Assembly: GCF_040681875.1 (NCBI RefSeq)
Contig: NZ_JBFAZP010000006.1
Location: 186,001 to 250,000, forward strand
Source of the DNA: Longispora sp040681875
GTDB lineage: Bacteria; Actinomycetota; Actinomycetes; Mycobacteriales; Micromonosporaceae
Length of the DNA: 64,000 nucleotides
Direction: 5' to 3'
Under the pieces are notes generated by a model. It had not been told where the DNA came from, searched no databases, and saw only the letters and a program-made list of their open reading frames with translations. A program made the translations under genes and the position numbers. Below are positions 46,364 through 54,560 of the stretch, piece by piece; positions within the stretch are counted from its first letter, which is position 1, and the number at the start of each line of letters is the position of its first letter.

Positions 46364-47617
46364 TTACGCGGCGACGGCCACCGCCGCGCGCACCCGCCGC
46401 GCCGCCACGTCGTCCGCCGGGCACCGGCCCCGCACCGTGTACCGCTGCGCGAAGTCGGCCACCCGCTCCCGGATGTCGGCGGGCGCGCCGAGCCGGTCGA
46501 GCCCCTCGAGGGCCAGGTCGAAGCAGGCCGTGGCCGCCTCGGTCAGCCCCGGCTCGCCCAGGCCGCGCCGGGCCGCCGTCACCCAGTCGTGGTTCCGGCG
46601 CAGCGACCGCAGCGGGCGGACGATCTCGGCGGCCCGCTCGGCGGTCACCGCGTCGTCCATCAGACCGGTGACCAGCGCGACCGGGACGACCCAGTTCTCG
46701 CCGTCCTGCTGGTCGATCATGCGAAACTCCAGGTACCCGCGCGGGCGGACCGGCGGCACCAGCGTCCCCAGGTGCATCTCCAGGTCGATGTACGTCGCCG
46801 GGCGCGGGCCGCCGCCGCGCAGCCAGTCGCGCATCGTCAGCCCCTCGGGGGCCGTCCAGTCCGCGCCGTCCTCGGAGGCGACCACGGACACCTTCGCGGC
46901 CAGCGCGTAGCGGGCCCACTCCTTGCGCGGGTCGTCGGTCATCCGGGGCGCGCGGGTGCGCCCCGCGTCCATCGCGAAACGGAGCACCTGCCGGGTCGAA
47001 CGCCACCGGTGCCCGCCGGCCGTACCGGGCGAGTTGGCGAAGATGGCCAGCAGCATCGGGCCCATCGCGTCGGCGAGCCACCAGCGCCGCCGGTAGCCGA
47101 GCCAGCCGTCCGTGTCGTCCCCGGAGTCCAGGCACACCTGCACCGAGGCGGAGTTGCACGCCACGACCCGGCCCTCGGGGCCCGAGCGGTCGTTGAACCG
47201 TTCCAGGGCCTCGTACCGGGGGGTGTCGAGCACCCGGAACGCCGGCCGGAGCATGTCCAGCCCGCCGCCCTCCAGGCGCAGCCCGGCGGCCTCCACGGCG
47301 GCGGTCAGCAGCGCCATGTCCGCTCGGGTGTTGGCGACGCACTCGGCGAGCGACGCGCCGACCCCGGAGCTGAGCTCCAACTGGCCGCCCGGCTCGATCG
47401 TGATCCGGCCGCCACCGGGCAACGGATCGGGCAGGTCGCGCACCGCGTCGCGCAACCGGTCGGGCGCCGGCCGGGACAGCGGGGCGCTCGGGTCGCGCAC
47501 CAGCCATTCCAGCTCAGTACCGACCGAACCCACAGAACCGGCGCGGAACCCCGCGCTGGCCACATAGGCCGTAGCTTCTTTCTCGGACAGCATGTTCTGG
47601 ATCAGCACTGCGTTCAC
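46364..47617 (-). CDS. egtA: Glutamate-cysteine ligase, EgtA type
   Basis: A protein of 417 residues. It belongs to the GCS2/EgtA family that makes gamma-glutamylcysteine in actinobacterial ergothioneine synthesis: SVGTELEWLV (ATP/metal Glu), ITIEPGGQLELSS, VACNSASVQVCLDSG, LLAIFANSPGTAGG and DLEMHLGTLVPPVRPRGYLEFRMIDQQ. GTG 47617 is preceded by AGGAGGGGG, a strong ribosome-binding site. The other genes of the pathway (egtB, egtC, egtD, egtE) are not adjacent here, as far as the window shows. With mycothiol likely present, the cell would have two low-molecular-weight thiols. Confidence 0.85.
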   Translation of the reverse strand: MNAVLIQNMLSEKEATAYVASAGFRAGSVGSVGTELEWLVRDPSAPLSRPAPDRLRDAVRDLPDPLPGGGRITIEPGGQLELSSGVGASLAECVANTRADMALLTAAVEAAGLRLEGGGLDMLRPAFRVLDTPRYEALERFNDRSGPEGRVVACNSASVQVCLDSGDDTDGWLGYRRRWWLADAMGPMLLAIFANSPGTAGGHRWRSTRQVLRFAMDAGRTRAPRMTDDPRKEWARYALAAKVSVVASEDGADWTAPEGLTMRDWLRGGGPRPATYIDLEMHLGTLVPPVRPRGYLEFRMIDQQDGENWVVPVALVTGLMDDAVTAERAAEIVRPLRSLRRNHDWVTAARRGLGEPGLTEAATACFDLALEGLDRLGAPADIRERVADFAQRYTVRGRCPADDVAARRVRAAVAVAA

Positions 47618-48092
47618 CGCCCCCTCCTGCGGACCGACTGAATGCGACGACTAGACGCCTCACGGCACACGACGTGAGAGGTGTGCTCTATTAGCGGGCT
47701 CGGAAGCCATTTTGTCCAGCGACACCACCGATAATCGGCGCGTCTCCGGTTCGTGTCCCCAAGCGTCGCTCGGTTGGCACCACCCGGCCACCGTCACGCC
47801 ACTAAGAAAGAACCACGAAACTGTAAACACCACGTGCCCGGCCGTCGCCCCGGAGGCACCCGGCGGGGTGCGATCCGACCACACGACAACGATCCAGCCG
47901 CCGGAACGGCACGGCCACCGGGGCAGCCCGGTATGCCCCGCGCGCGACCGCGGGCGTACCAGACTGTGGGACCGTCGCCATCATGACGGCTGGAGCCGGA
48001 AAGGTCGAGTCGGCCAGACGGGTCGTATCCGCGCAGAGACGCATTGCCAGGTGCCCGGCACATGGGAAAACGCCGCCCCTATAACCTCCGCA
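47618..48092. other. Long interval without a convincing gene
   Basis: About 475 bases between egtA and the kinase promoter. The open frames found here have poor third-position bias and no recognisable similarity. A weak hairpin CTCACG/CGTGAG lies at 47659-47678. Base composition is slightly less GC-rich than in the flanking genes. Confidence 0.4.
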
Positions 48093-48180
48093 CCGACAAA
48101 GATCGATTCGGCCGGACCGGTCAGGTCTCCGCAAACGCGTCGCCGCCTCGACCAGTCGGCCGACAAAGATCGATTCGGCC
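48093..48180 (+). repeat. Pair of 22-bp direct repeats upstream of the kinase promoter
   Basis: Identical 22-base copies at 48093-48114 and 48159-48180, core ACAAAGATCGATTCGG, with start-to-start distance 66 bases. The second copy ends 2 bases before the -35 hexamer, the position expected for an activator-binding site. Confidence 0.85.
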
Positions 48181-48182
48181 GA

Positions 48183-48211
48183 TTGGTTAAGTCGGCGCGC
48201 CAGCGTACCTT
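48183..48211 (+). promoter_or_regulatory. Promoter of the sensor kinase, leaderless
   Basis: TTGGTT (48183-48188), a 17-base spacer and TACCTT (48206-48211), with ATG 48218 starting 6 bases later. No ribosome-binding site is present. Confidence 0.65.
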
Positions 48212-48217
48212 GCCAGA

Positions 48218-49483
48218 ATGAGACGCAGGTTCGTGCTGGTGGCTCTTGCGGTGGGGGCTCTGGTCACCCTCGCCTGGGCCGTGCCACTCGCGGCCGTCGC
48301 CTACCACTCGACCCGCACCCAGGTGCTGTTCCAGGCCGAGCGGGACGCCGACGCCCTGGCACAGTTCGCCCACACGACGGCGGACCCCGCCGAATTTCGC
48401 AAAGCACTCGCGATGCTGCCCGCCGAGCGCCAGACCCGGCTGGGCATGACCCTGCCCGACGGGACCACGATCGGCGGCGGCCGGCACGCCTCCGACGACG
48501 ACTTCCTCCGCGCCCGGGTCAGCAAGAGCTCGATCACCGTGTCCACGCCGAAGGGCACGTCGTACCTGACGGCGATGGACGGCGTGGTCGTCGAGGGGTA
48601 CGTGCCGCACGCCACCCTCACCCACGAGATGCGGACCGCGTGGGGCCTGCCCGCCCTCCTCGGCCTCGTCCTGCTCGTGATCGCGTGCTTCGTGGCGTCC
48701 TGGATGGCGCGGGGCGCGGTCCGGGCCAGCGAGGAGCTGGCCTTCGCGGCCCGGCGGCTCGGGGCCGGCGACGTGCACGTCCGGGTCGTCCCGGGCGGCC
48801 CGCCGGAGATCGCCACCGCCGGGGCCGCGTTCAACGAGATGGCCGAGCGGCTCCGGATCCTGCTCGCCAACGAGCGCGAACTGCTCGCGGACCTGTCGCA
48901 CCGGCTGCGTACCCCGCTGACCGCCCTGCGGTTGAACGCCGAGGCGCTGCCGCCCGGCCTCGAACGCGACCGGGTGCTCGACGCCGCCCGGCAGACGGAG
49001 CAGGAGCTCAGTTCGATCATCGAGGAGGCCCGGGAGCCGCTGCACGACGTGGAGCCGGCCCGGTGCGACATCGCGGCGGTGGCCGCCGACCGGACGAAGT
49101 ACTGGGCCGTGCTCGCCGCCGACCAGCGCCGCGCCTGGCGGGGCAAGGGCCTCACCGGGCAGGTACCGGTGGCCGTGGGCCGGGCCGACGCCGCCTCGGC
49201 GCTGGACACCGTGCTCGGCAACGTCTTCCAGCACACCCCGCCCGGCACCGCCTACCAGGTGTCCGTGCTCGCCGGCGAGGACCGGGTCCGGCTCGTGGTG
49301 GACGACGCGGGCCCCGGGATCGGCACCCCCGACGAGGCGATGCTGCGCGGGGTGAGCGGCGGGGAGTCCACCGGGCTGGGGCTGGACATCGCGCGCCGGG
49401 TCGCGGAGTCGACGGGCGGCGCGCTGACCGTGGGGCCGAGCCCGCTGGGCGGGACCCGGATCACGCTCGCGTTCCGCCGCTAG
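48218..49483 (+). CDS. Sensor histidine kinase with a small extracytoplasmic domain
   Basis: A protein of 421 residues. TM1 (about 5-25), an extracytoplasmic domain of about 120 residues and TM2 (about 140-163) are followed by a HAMP region. The H-box is LLADLSHRLRTPLTALRLN with the phospho-His. The HATPase domain has LGNVFQHTPPG (a degenerate N box), VDDAGPGIG (G1) and STGLGLDIARRVAE (G2). It faces the OmpR-type regulator gene tail to tail, 82 bases apart, rather than sharing its operon. The start is supported by a -35/-10 pair. Confidence 0.92.
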   Translation: MRRRFVLVALAVGALVTLAWAVPLAAVAYHSTRTQVLFQAERDADALAQFAHTTADPAEFRKALAMLPAERQTRLGMTLPDGTTIGGGRHASDDDFLRARVSKSSITVSTPKGTSYLTAMDGVVVEGYVPHATLTHEMRTAWGLPALLGLVLLVIACFVASWMARGAVRASEELAFAARRLGAGDVHVRVVPGGPPEIATAGAAFNEMAERLRILLANERELLADLSHRLRTPLTALRLNAEALPPGLERDRVLDAARQTEQELSSIIEEAREPLHDVEPARCDIAAVAADRTKYWAVLAADQRRAWRGKGLTGQVPVAVGRADAASALDTVLGNVFQHTPPGTAYQVSVLAGEDRVRLVVDDAGPGIGTPDEAMLRGVSGGESTGLGLDIARRVAESTGGALTVGPSPLGGTRITLAFRR

Positions 49484-49565
49484 GCGGGGACCGGACCACG
49501 TCGGGCACCGGACACCCGCGTGCCCGCCGGCCGCACGCCCCGCCTGGACGGGCGCCCCGCGCGCC

Positions 49566-50249
49566 CTACTCCGGCGCGACGAGCTTGACGCCCACGCCCC
49601 GCACCGTGTGCAGGTACTTCGGCTGGGCCGCCGACTCCCCCAGCTTCCGGCGCAGCCAGGACACGTGCACGTCGATGGTCTGGTCGTCCCCGCCGTACGG
49701 CGTGTGCCAGACCTCGGTCAGCAGCTCGCGCCGCCCGACCACCCGGCCGGGCCGGGCCGCCAGATAGGCCAGCAGGTCGAACTCGCGCTTGGACAGCCGC
49801 AGCGGGGTGCCGTCGAAGCTCGCGTCGCGGGCCCCGAGGTCCAGGCGCAGGCCGCCCACCTCGATCAGCTCGGCGGCGTGCTCGCGGGGCGTGGCCCGGC
49901 GCAGGACGGCCGAGATCCGGGCGGCCAGGTGGTCGGCGGAGAACGGCTTGATCAGGTAGTCGTCCGCTCCGGCGTTGAGCATCCGGATGATCTCGTACTC
50001 CGTGTCACGGGCCGTCGCGATCAGGACCGGCACCCGGGACACGGCGCGGATCATCGAGAGCGTGACGGACCCGTCGAGATCGGGCAGCCCAAGGTCCAGC
50101 ACGACGACATCCGGGTCCCATCCGGTCACCTCCCTGATGCCCGTCATGGCCTCACCGACAGCGCGCACCACATGGTCACGCTGAGTAAGGGCACGAACCA
50201 GAGCCACGCGGATCTCCGCGTCATCCTCAACCAGCAGCACCCGGGCCAT
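49566..50249 (-). CDS. OmpR-family response regulator
   Basis: A protein of 227 residues. The receiver has EDD near residue 9, phospho-acceptor Asp in VVVLDLGLPDLDG, and Lys in DDYLIKPFSADHL. The winged-helix domain runs from about 128 to the end, with RLSKREFDLLAYLAARPGRVVGRRELLTEVW and VHVSWLRRKLGE and the end VRGVGVKL. It is probably the partner of the convergent kinase at 48218. It is divergent from a Pro-rich exported protein gene 54 bases away. TACGGT lies 6 bases before the ATG, suggesting a leaderless message. Confidence 0.93.
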   Translation of the reverse strand: MARVLLVEDDAEIRVALVRALTQRDHVVRAVGEAMTGIREVTGWDPDVVVLDLGLPDLDGSVTLSMIRAVSRVPVLIATARDTEYEIIRMLNAGADDYLIKPFSADHLAARISAVLRRATPREHAAELIEVGGLRLDLGARDASFDGTPLRLSKREFDLLAYLAARPGRVVGRRELLTEVWHTPYGGDDQTIDVHVSWLRRKLGESAAQPKYLHTVRGVGVKLVAPE

Positions 50250-50255
50250 AATGTG

Positions 50256-50284
50256 ACCGTAATCTAGGGTTGCCTTTGGGCCAA
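50256..50284 (-). promoter_or_regulatory. Promoter of the OmpR-family regulator, leaderless
   Basis: On the minus strand, TTGGCC (50284-50279), a 17-base spacer and TACGGT (50261-50256), then 6 bases to ATG 50249. Confidence 0.6.
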
Positions 50285-50303
50285 GGTTCGGGAGAATAAC
50301 GAC

Positions 50304-50978
50304 GTGCGTCGTGCTCTCGGCATTGTCGCCGCCTGGACCTCCGTCACTGTCGTGGCGGTGACCGTGGCGTGGCTCGGCGTGCGCGCATCTCGGCCGGCCA
50401 CTCTCGCCGATGTCCCGAATTTCCCGATTCCTGCCGCCAGGCCTTCACTCAAAGTAGTAGCTACGCTGCCGCCAGTGACGCCTCCGCCGCCCCGCATCGG
50501 CCAGCCGGCGGGCCCCACCCGGACTCCCGGCGTGCCGCCGACGTCCGCTGGGCGGACGCCCGGCGGCGCCCCGTCGCCGACTCCGACCATGAACATCCTG
50601 GTCGACGAGGAGAACAGCCCCACCCCGAACACCAAGACGACGCCGAAACCGACCCCGACTCCGGACATGAAGACCACCCCCACCCCGGAGACCACATTCG
50701 GGCCGAACCGGGCGACCGTCGCGCCGACGACGTCGAGCGCGGCCCCGAAGGTGCGCAACGCCTCCGCGAGCGGCGGCTCGGCGATGTTCTACTACTCGGC
50801 CGGCAAGGTGGACCTCATCGAGCTCGCCCCGTGCAGCGGGTACTCGTACGAGGCGTACCGGCTGGAGGCGGACTACATCGTGGTCCGGTTTGTCGGGTAC
50901 GATCACGTGAGCACGATATATGCCTATTGGTCGAAGTCGCGCCAACCGACCATAACAGTGTACGAAGAGGACTATTAG
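50304..50978 (+). CDS. Membrane-anchored or exported protein with a Pro/Thr-rich linker
   Basis: A protein of 224 residues. An N-terminal membrane helix or signal (about 4-27: LGIVAAWTSVTVVAVTVAWLGV) precedes a Pro/Thr/Lys-rich linker (about 45-140). A small C-terminal domain of about 75 residues contains GGSAMFYYSAGKVDLIELAPCSGYSYEAYRLEADYIVVRF and ends TITVYEEDY. The end domain is not recognised. GTG 50304 has GGGAG upstream. It is divergent from the OmpR regulator, so it may be a target of that two-component system, perhaps as an envelope sensor or partner. That is positional inference. Confidence 0.7.
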   Translation: MRRALGIVAAWTSVTVVAVTVAWLGVRASRPATLADVPNFPIPAARPSLKVVATLPPVTPPPPRIGQPAGPTRTPGVPPTSAGRTPGGAPSPTPTMNILVDEENSPTPNTKTTPKPTPTPDMKTTPTPETTFGPNRATVAPTTSSAAPKVRNASASGGSAMFYYSAGKVDLIELAPCSGYSYEAYRLEADYIVVRFVGYDHVSTIYAYWSKSRQPTITVYEEDY

Positions 50979-51082
50979 TCCGTTTTCTCGGTGTGCGACG
51001 TTTTTGCCACACCCCGTGACTTCCGCCGGCACGGCCCGTTGGTCCCCGTGATCAACAATCCCCGGCCCTGGAGGTCTGTCCC

Positions 51083-52432
51083 ATGTCGACGGTCCGTGTC
51101 CGTCGTACCGCCCCGGCGCTGCTCGTCCTGCTGACCGGCGTGCTCGCGACCCCGGCCTCCGCGCACGCCGGCACCCCGGTGTGCCACCCCGCCCCCTACA
51201 CGGCCTCCGCCGACGCGACCCTGTTGCACCTCGGCCTGCTCGACCTGCGCCCGCTGGGCGTCGGACTCCCGCCCCTCGCCGACGCGCGGGTCGCCACCGC
51301 GCACGCCGACGTCGACAGCACCCGGCGGACCGCCACGACCGCCGAGGCCCGGTACGCCGACGCGCAGCTCCTCGGCCTGTCCGTACCGCTGCCCGGCGCG
51401 GTGGCCCGCCAGACCGCGCCCGCCGACAACCCGCGCCCCGTCAGCACCGTCGCCCGGGCCCTCGACGCGGGCGGCCTGGTCGGCGCGCGGGTCGGCGAGT
51501 CCACCGCCTCGGCCCGCTGGCAGGACCAGTACGGCTGTGGGCACCTGGCGGCCCTCAGCGCCGCCAGCACGGCCGTGACGAGCGCGGAGGTGCTCCAGGG
51601 TGGGGCGCCGCACCTGCCGCTCCTGGAGAGCCTCCTGGGCGGCGTGACCCGGCCCACCCCGCTCGTCCGGATCAGCTCCGTCGCCAGCGCCCGCACGGCC
51701 ACCGAGACGGTCCGGCTCCCCGGCGGCGGGGTCGGCGTCTCCGCCACCGCCGCCACCGGCATCGCCGACGTGTCCCTGTTCGACCAGATCCGGGTCCGGG
51801 TCCTGCACCAGCCGAGCCTGACCGTGGTCTCCGCGGCCCGGCGGTCCGAGGCGGCGGTCCGCTACGACGCGCCGCTGCTGGAGGTCACCCTCCCCGGCGG
51901 CCAGGTCCAGCGGCTCGACACCCCGGAGGCCACCGTCGACACCACCGTGGCCGCCCGCGCGCTGCCGGGCCGGATCGTCTCGGACCGGGCCACGGCGGTG
52001 CTCGGCGTGCGGCTGACCGTCGGGCAGGTCACGTCCGAGGTCACCGACCGGGGCGCGGTGCGCGCCGGGGCCGCCACGCTGCGGCTGCGGGTCACCCTGG
52101 CCGGGGCGACGGTCGCCGACCTCGGGCTGGGCCTGCTGTCGGTGGCGGCGACCGCACCGGGTTCGCAGGGGTCGACGCCCACGCCCGGGACCCCCTCCGA
52201 ATCCGGGTACCCGCACCCGACCGGCACGCCCGGGCACCCGTCGACCGCGACGCCCACCCCGCCCGGCGGCCCGGGCTCCCCGACCCCGGTGGTGCTGTCG
52301 TCCGGCGGCGGGGGGCTGCCGGTCACCGGCGCGCAGATCGCCGGGTACGCGGCCGGCGGGCTCGCGCTGGTCGGCGGCGGGCTGCTGCTGCTCCGGCTCG
52401 CCCGGCGCCGGCGGAACGGGTTCGAGGCGTAG
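51083..52432 (+). CDS. Surface protein with an LPVTG sortase signal
   Basis: A protein of 449 residues. It has a signal peptide (about 10-30, ending ASAHAG) and a mature region of about 340 residues without a recognised domain, rich in Ala, Val and Thr, with Cys near 35 and 152. A Pro/Thr/Gly linker (about 375-405) leads to the C-terminal anchor LPVTG, a hydrophobic helix and a basic tail RLARRRRNGFEA, the classical layout for covalent attachment to peptidoglycan. No sortase gene is in the window. GGAGG lies 8 bases before ATG 51083. Its role in the envelope is unknown. Confidence 0.85.
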   Translation: MSTVRVRRTAPALLVLLTGVLATPASAHAGTPVCHPAPYTASADATLLHLGLLDLRPLGVGLPPLADARVATAHADVDSTRRTATTAEARYADAQLLGLSVPLPGAVARQTAPADNPRPVSTVARALDAGGLVGARVGESTASARWQDQYGCGHLAALSAASTAVTSAEVLQGGAPHLPLLESLLGGVTRPTPLVRISSVASARTATETVRLPGGGVGVSATAATGIADVSLFDQIRVRVLHQPSLTVVSAARRSEAAVRYDAPLLEVTLPGGQVQRLDTPEATVDTTVAARALPGRIVSDRATAVLGVRLTVGQVTSEVTDRGAVRAGAATLRLRVTLAGATVADLGLGLLSVAATAPGSQGSTPTPGTPSESGYPHPTGTPGHPSTATPTPPGGPGSPTPVVLSSGGGGLPVTGAQIAGYAAGGLALVGGGLLLLRLARRRRNGFEA

Positions 52433-52563
52433 CGGCCCGGCGCCCCGGCGGGACGGCACCGGGGCGCGGCGGCGTCCGGGCGTGGGGCCCGCACCGGTCC
52501 CGCGCTCGGGCCCCGGGACCGGAAGGCGGGGCGCCCAGGCCCCGTACCCGGAAAAAAGGGGTG

Positions 52564-52594
52564 TGGTCCGGCGGACATCGTGTCCGCCGGACCA
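52564..52594. terminator. Terminator after the LPVTG protein gene
   Basis: Perfect 14-base arms TGGTCCGGCGGACA (52564-52577) and complement (52581-52594) with a 3-base loop. Confidence 0.85.
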
Positions 52595-52651
52595 TGTCCC
52601 CGCGCCCCTAGGGTTCGCTGGGACAGACGCCGTCTTCGATAGGGGGAAGCC

Positions 52652-53392
52652 ATGCCTGAGCTGCGCCCGGCAGGGCTCATAGGCTCGGTGGAACGGGCTC
52701 TCGGGGTCCTGGAGGCCATCGCGGAATGTGGTGACGGGGCCAGCGCCAAGGCCGTCGCCCGCAGGACCGAACTACCCTTGCCCAGCGCGTACCGGATGCT
52801 GGGCACCCTGCACTACCACGGGTACCTGATCCGCAACGACGACGGCAGCTACGGCCTCGGCGAGCAGCTCGCGACCCTCTACGAGCACTGGTACCGCAAA
52901 CTGGACCTCGACCCGGCCGTCCGGCTGATCCTCCGCGACGTGCACAAACGGGTCGGCGCGCCCGCCTACTTCGGCCGGCTCCGCGACGGGGCCGTCACCG
53001 TGGTCGACGCCGTGGACTGCCCCGAGACGCCCCGCGCTCCCTTCACGACGGCCCGGCTGCGGTCCGTCGGCGAACGCAGCGCCCTCGGCCGCGCCCTGCT
53101 CAGCGCGGTGAGCGACGAGGAACGCCGCGAGTACCTGAGGGACCGGTCGCCCGACGCCCGGCTCGCCCACGTCCTGGCCACCGCCCGCCGGACCGGCGTC
53201 GCCTCCGACGTCGGCGAGTTCCTCCCGCCCCATGCCGCGATCGCCGTGCCGGTGCGCTCCCCCAACGGGCATCTGCACGGGGCGCTCGCGGTGACGGTGC
53301 CCGTCCTCGCGTACGCCGACCGGCGCGCCGAGGTCGAACGCGTCCTGCGGCAGTGCGCGCTGACCCTGATCAAACTGCTGACCGTCGAGTAG
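52652..53392 (+). CDS. IclR family transcriptional regulator
   Basis: A protein of 246 residues. The N-terminal winged helix (about 8-70: GSVERALGVLEAIAECGDGASAKAVARRTELPLPSAYRMLGTLHYHGYL) is followed by the effector domain (about 85-246) with ERSALGRALLSAVSDEERREYL and AIAVPVRSPNGHLHGALAVTVP. GGGGGA precedes ATG 52652. IclR proteins usually control catabolic genes next to them; none of the neighbours is an obvious catabolic enzyme, so the target is unclear. Confidence 0.92.
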   Translation: MPELRPAGLIGSVERALGVLEAIAECGDGASAKAVARRTELPLPSAYRMLGTLHYHGYLIRNDDGSYGLGEQLATLYEHWYRKLDLDPAVRLILRDVHKRVGAPAYFGRLRDGAVTVVDAVDCPETPRAPFTTARLRSVGERSALGRALLSAVSDEERREYLRDRSPDARLAHVLATARRTGVASDVGEFLPPHAAIAVPVRSPNGHLHGALAVTVPVLAYADRRAEVERVLRQCALTLIKLLTVE

Positions 53393-53445
53393 GGACAGTC
53401 ATTCATCAACTGAACATGACTTATCAGCACAACAGGAGATTCCAG

Positions 53446-53451
53446 TAAAGT
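53446..53451 (+). promoter_or_regulatory. -10 hexamer of a leaderless small gene
   Basis: TAAAGT, 6 bases before ATG 53458, in a short AT-rich patch (53399-53450). Confidence 0.5.
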
Positions 53452-53457
53452 TCGAGG

Positions 53458-53763
53458 ATGACCTACGCCGACCGTCTGCGAGCGGCCCGTGAGGGTCTCG
53501 TCACCCGGCTGGCCACGGTCGGTCCACTCTGGGTGCTCGACGATGTCGAGGCCGGGGTGGTGACGCTGCGCCAGTCCGCCGGCTCGGACCGCCAGGTGAC
53601 GGTGCGGGCGCTCGGCGGCAGTGTCCGCGGCTACTCCTACCAGGTGCAGCTGCTGGTCCGGCAGATCGACGGCAGCTGGGCGGTGTCGATCGGGCCGAAG
53701 TCGTTCTCGTATCCGGGGCACGCGATCTGGTTCGCGACGACCCTGTTGAACAGCTACGGCTGA
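53458..53763 (+). CDS. Hypothetical protein
   Basis: A protein of 101 residues: an N-terminal helical stretch (YADRLRAAREGLVTRLATVG), then alternating hydrophobic residues suggesting a small beta sheet (WVLDDVEAGVVTLRQ; YSYQVQLLVRQIDGSWAVSIGPKSFSYPGHAIWFATTLLNSYG). It has no signal peptide and no recognised family. Codon bias is typical of the genome and the start has a leaderless -10, so I regard it as real. It follows the IclR gene by 65 bases. Confidence 0.65.
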   Translation: MTYADRLRAAREGLVTRLATVGPLWVLDDVEAGVVTLRQSAGSDRQVTVRALGGSVRGYSYQVQLLVRQIDGSWAVSIGPKSFSYPGHAIWFATTLLNSYG

Positions 53764-53813
53764 TACCGGCACGGCCCGGGCACGTGGCTACGGCCGGTTT
53801 TCGTGGCCTGCGG

Positions 53814-54377
53814 CTACGGCCGGGTCCGCCGGCGCGGCCGGGTGAACGTGTGCGTGCGGACCTCCACCGGCAGGCCGAGCGCCGTCAGGTCCCCCGCCAG
53901 CGCGCGCGGGTCGACCTCCAGCCGGGACCGGGACCGCTCCGGCCCCCGGCCCACGTCCAGCTCCACGGACACCCCGGCGGCGTGCGGCTCCCCGCCGTCC
54001 TGCACGTGTTCGACGAGGACGATGCCGTGCAGCCGGGCCACGGGCACCAGCTCCGACCGGCCGAGCCGGACGACCCGGACCTGGGTCGGCGCGTCGGGCG
54101 GGGACAGCTCCAGGCGGCAGATCTGCCGGGCGCCGACGACGGTGAGGACCAGGTAGTAGGCGAAGAGGATGAGGCCGAGGGCGGTCAGCGCGTGGGCCGT
54201 GCCGCCGGAATTGCCGGGGAACAGCTGGAACAGGCCGGCGATCACGCCGACCGGCAGCGCCGCGAGCACCGCGGCCACGAGGGTGCCGACGACCAGGTAG
54301 CGGGCCAGCGCGCCGGAGGTGCCGCCGCCGGGACGCAGGACGAGATGCACGCCGTCATCCCGGTGCCGCAAGACCAT
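53814..54377 (-). CDS. Two-helix membrane protein of unknown function
   Basis: A protein of 187 residues. Membrane helices are at about 26-52 and 62-84, and a soluble C-terminal domain of about 100 residues follows (CRLELSPPDAPTQVRVVRLGRSELVPVARLHGIVLVEH). The layout resembles PH-domain-like bacterial membrane proteins, but I cannot assign it. TACTGT (54389-54384) lies 6 bases before the ATG, so it is probably leaderless. It lies 183 bases after the LuxR-family ATPase gene on the same strand. Confidence 0.65.
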   Translation of the reverse strand: MVLRHRDDGVHLVLRPGGGTSGALARYLVVGTLVAAVLAALPVGVIAGLFQLFPGNSGGTAHALTALGLILFAYYLVLTVVGARQICRLELSPPDAPTQVRVVRLGRSELVPVARLHGIVLVEHVQDGGEPHAAGVSVELDVGRGPERSRSRLEVDPRALAGDLTALGLPVEVRTHTFTRPRRRTRP

Positions 54378-54560
54378 CGCCCCACAGTAACGCGCCGGCT
54401 ACCCGCGTCCACCCCGGAGTTCGGGAGGCGCCGCGAGGCCCGGTCGGCGGCGTCCCGGGCCGCCGCGCACCACGACCTCGGCACCAGGCCCGACACCGGC
54501 GGCGACCGGCCTGGGCCCAAGGTGCCGGCGGCGTGGGTGCCGGCGGCGACCGGCCCGGGC

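Noticed and set aside
47712..48221. Open frame of about 169 codons upstream of the sensor kinase
   Set aside because: Codon third positions are not GC-biased as in true genes here, it runs through both 22-bp repeats and the kinase promoter, and the protein has no recognisable features.
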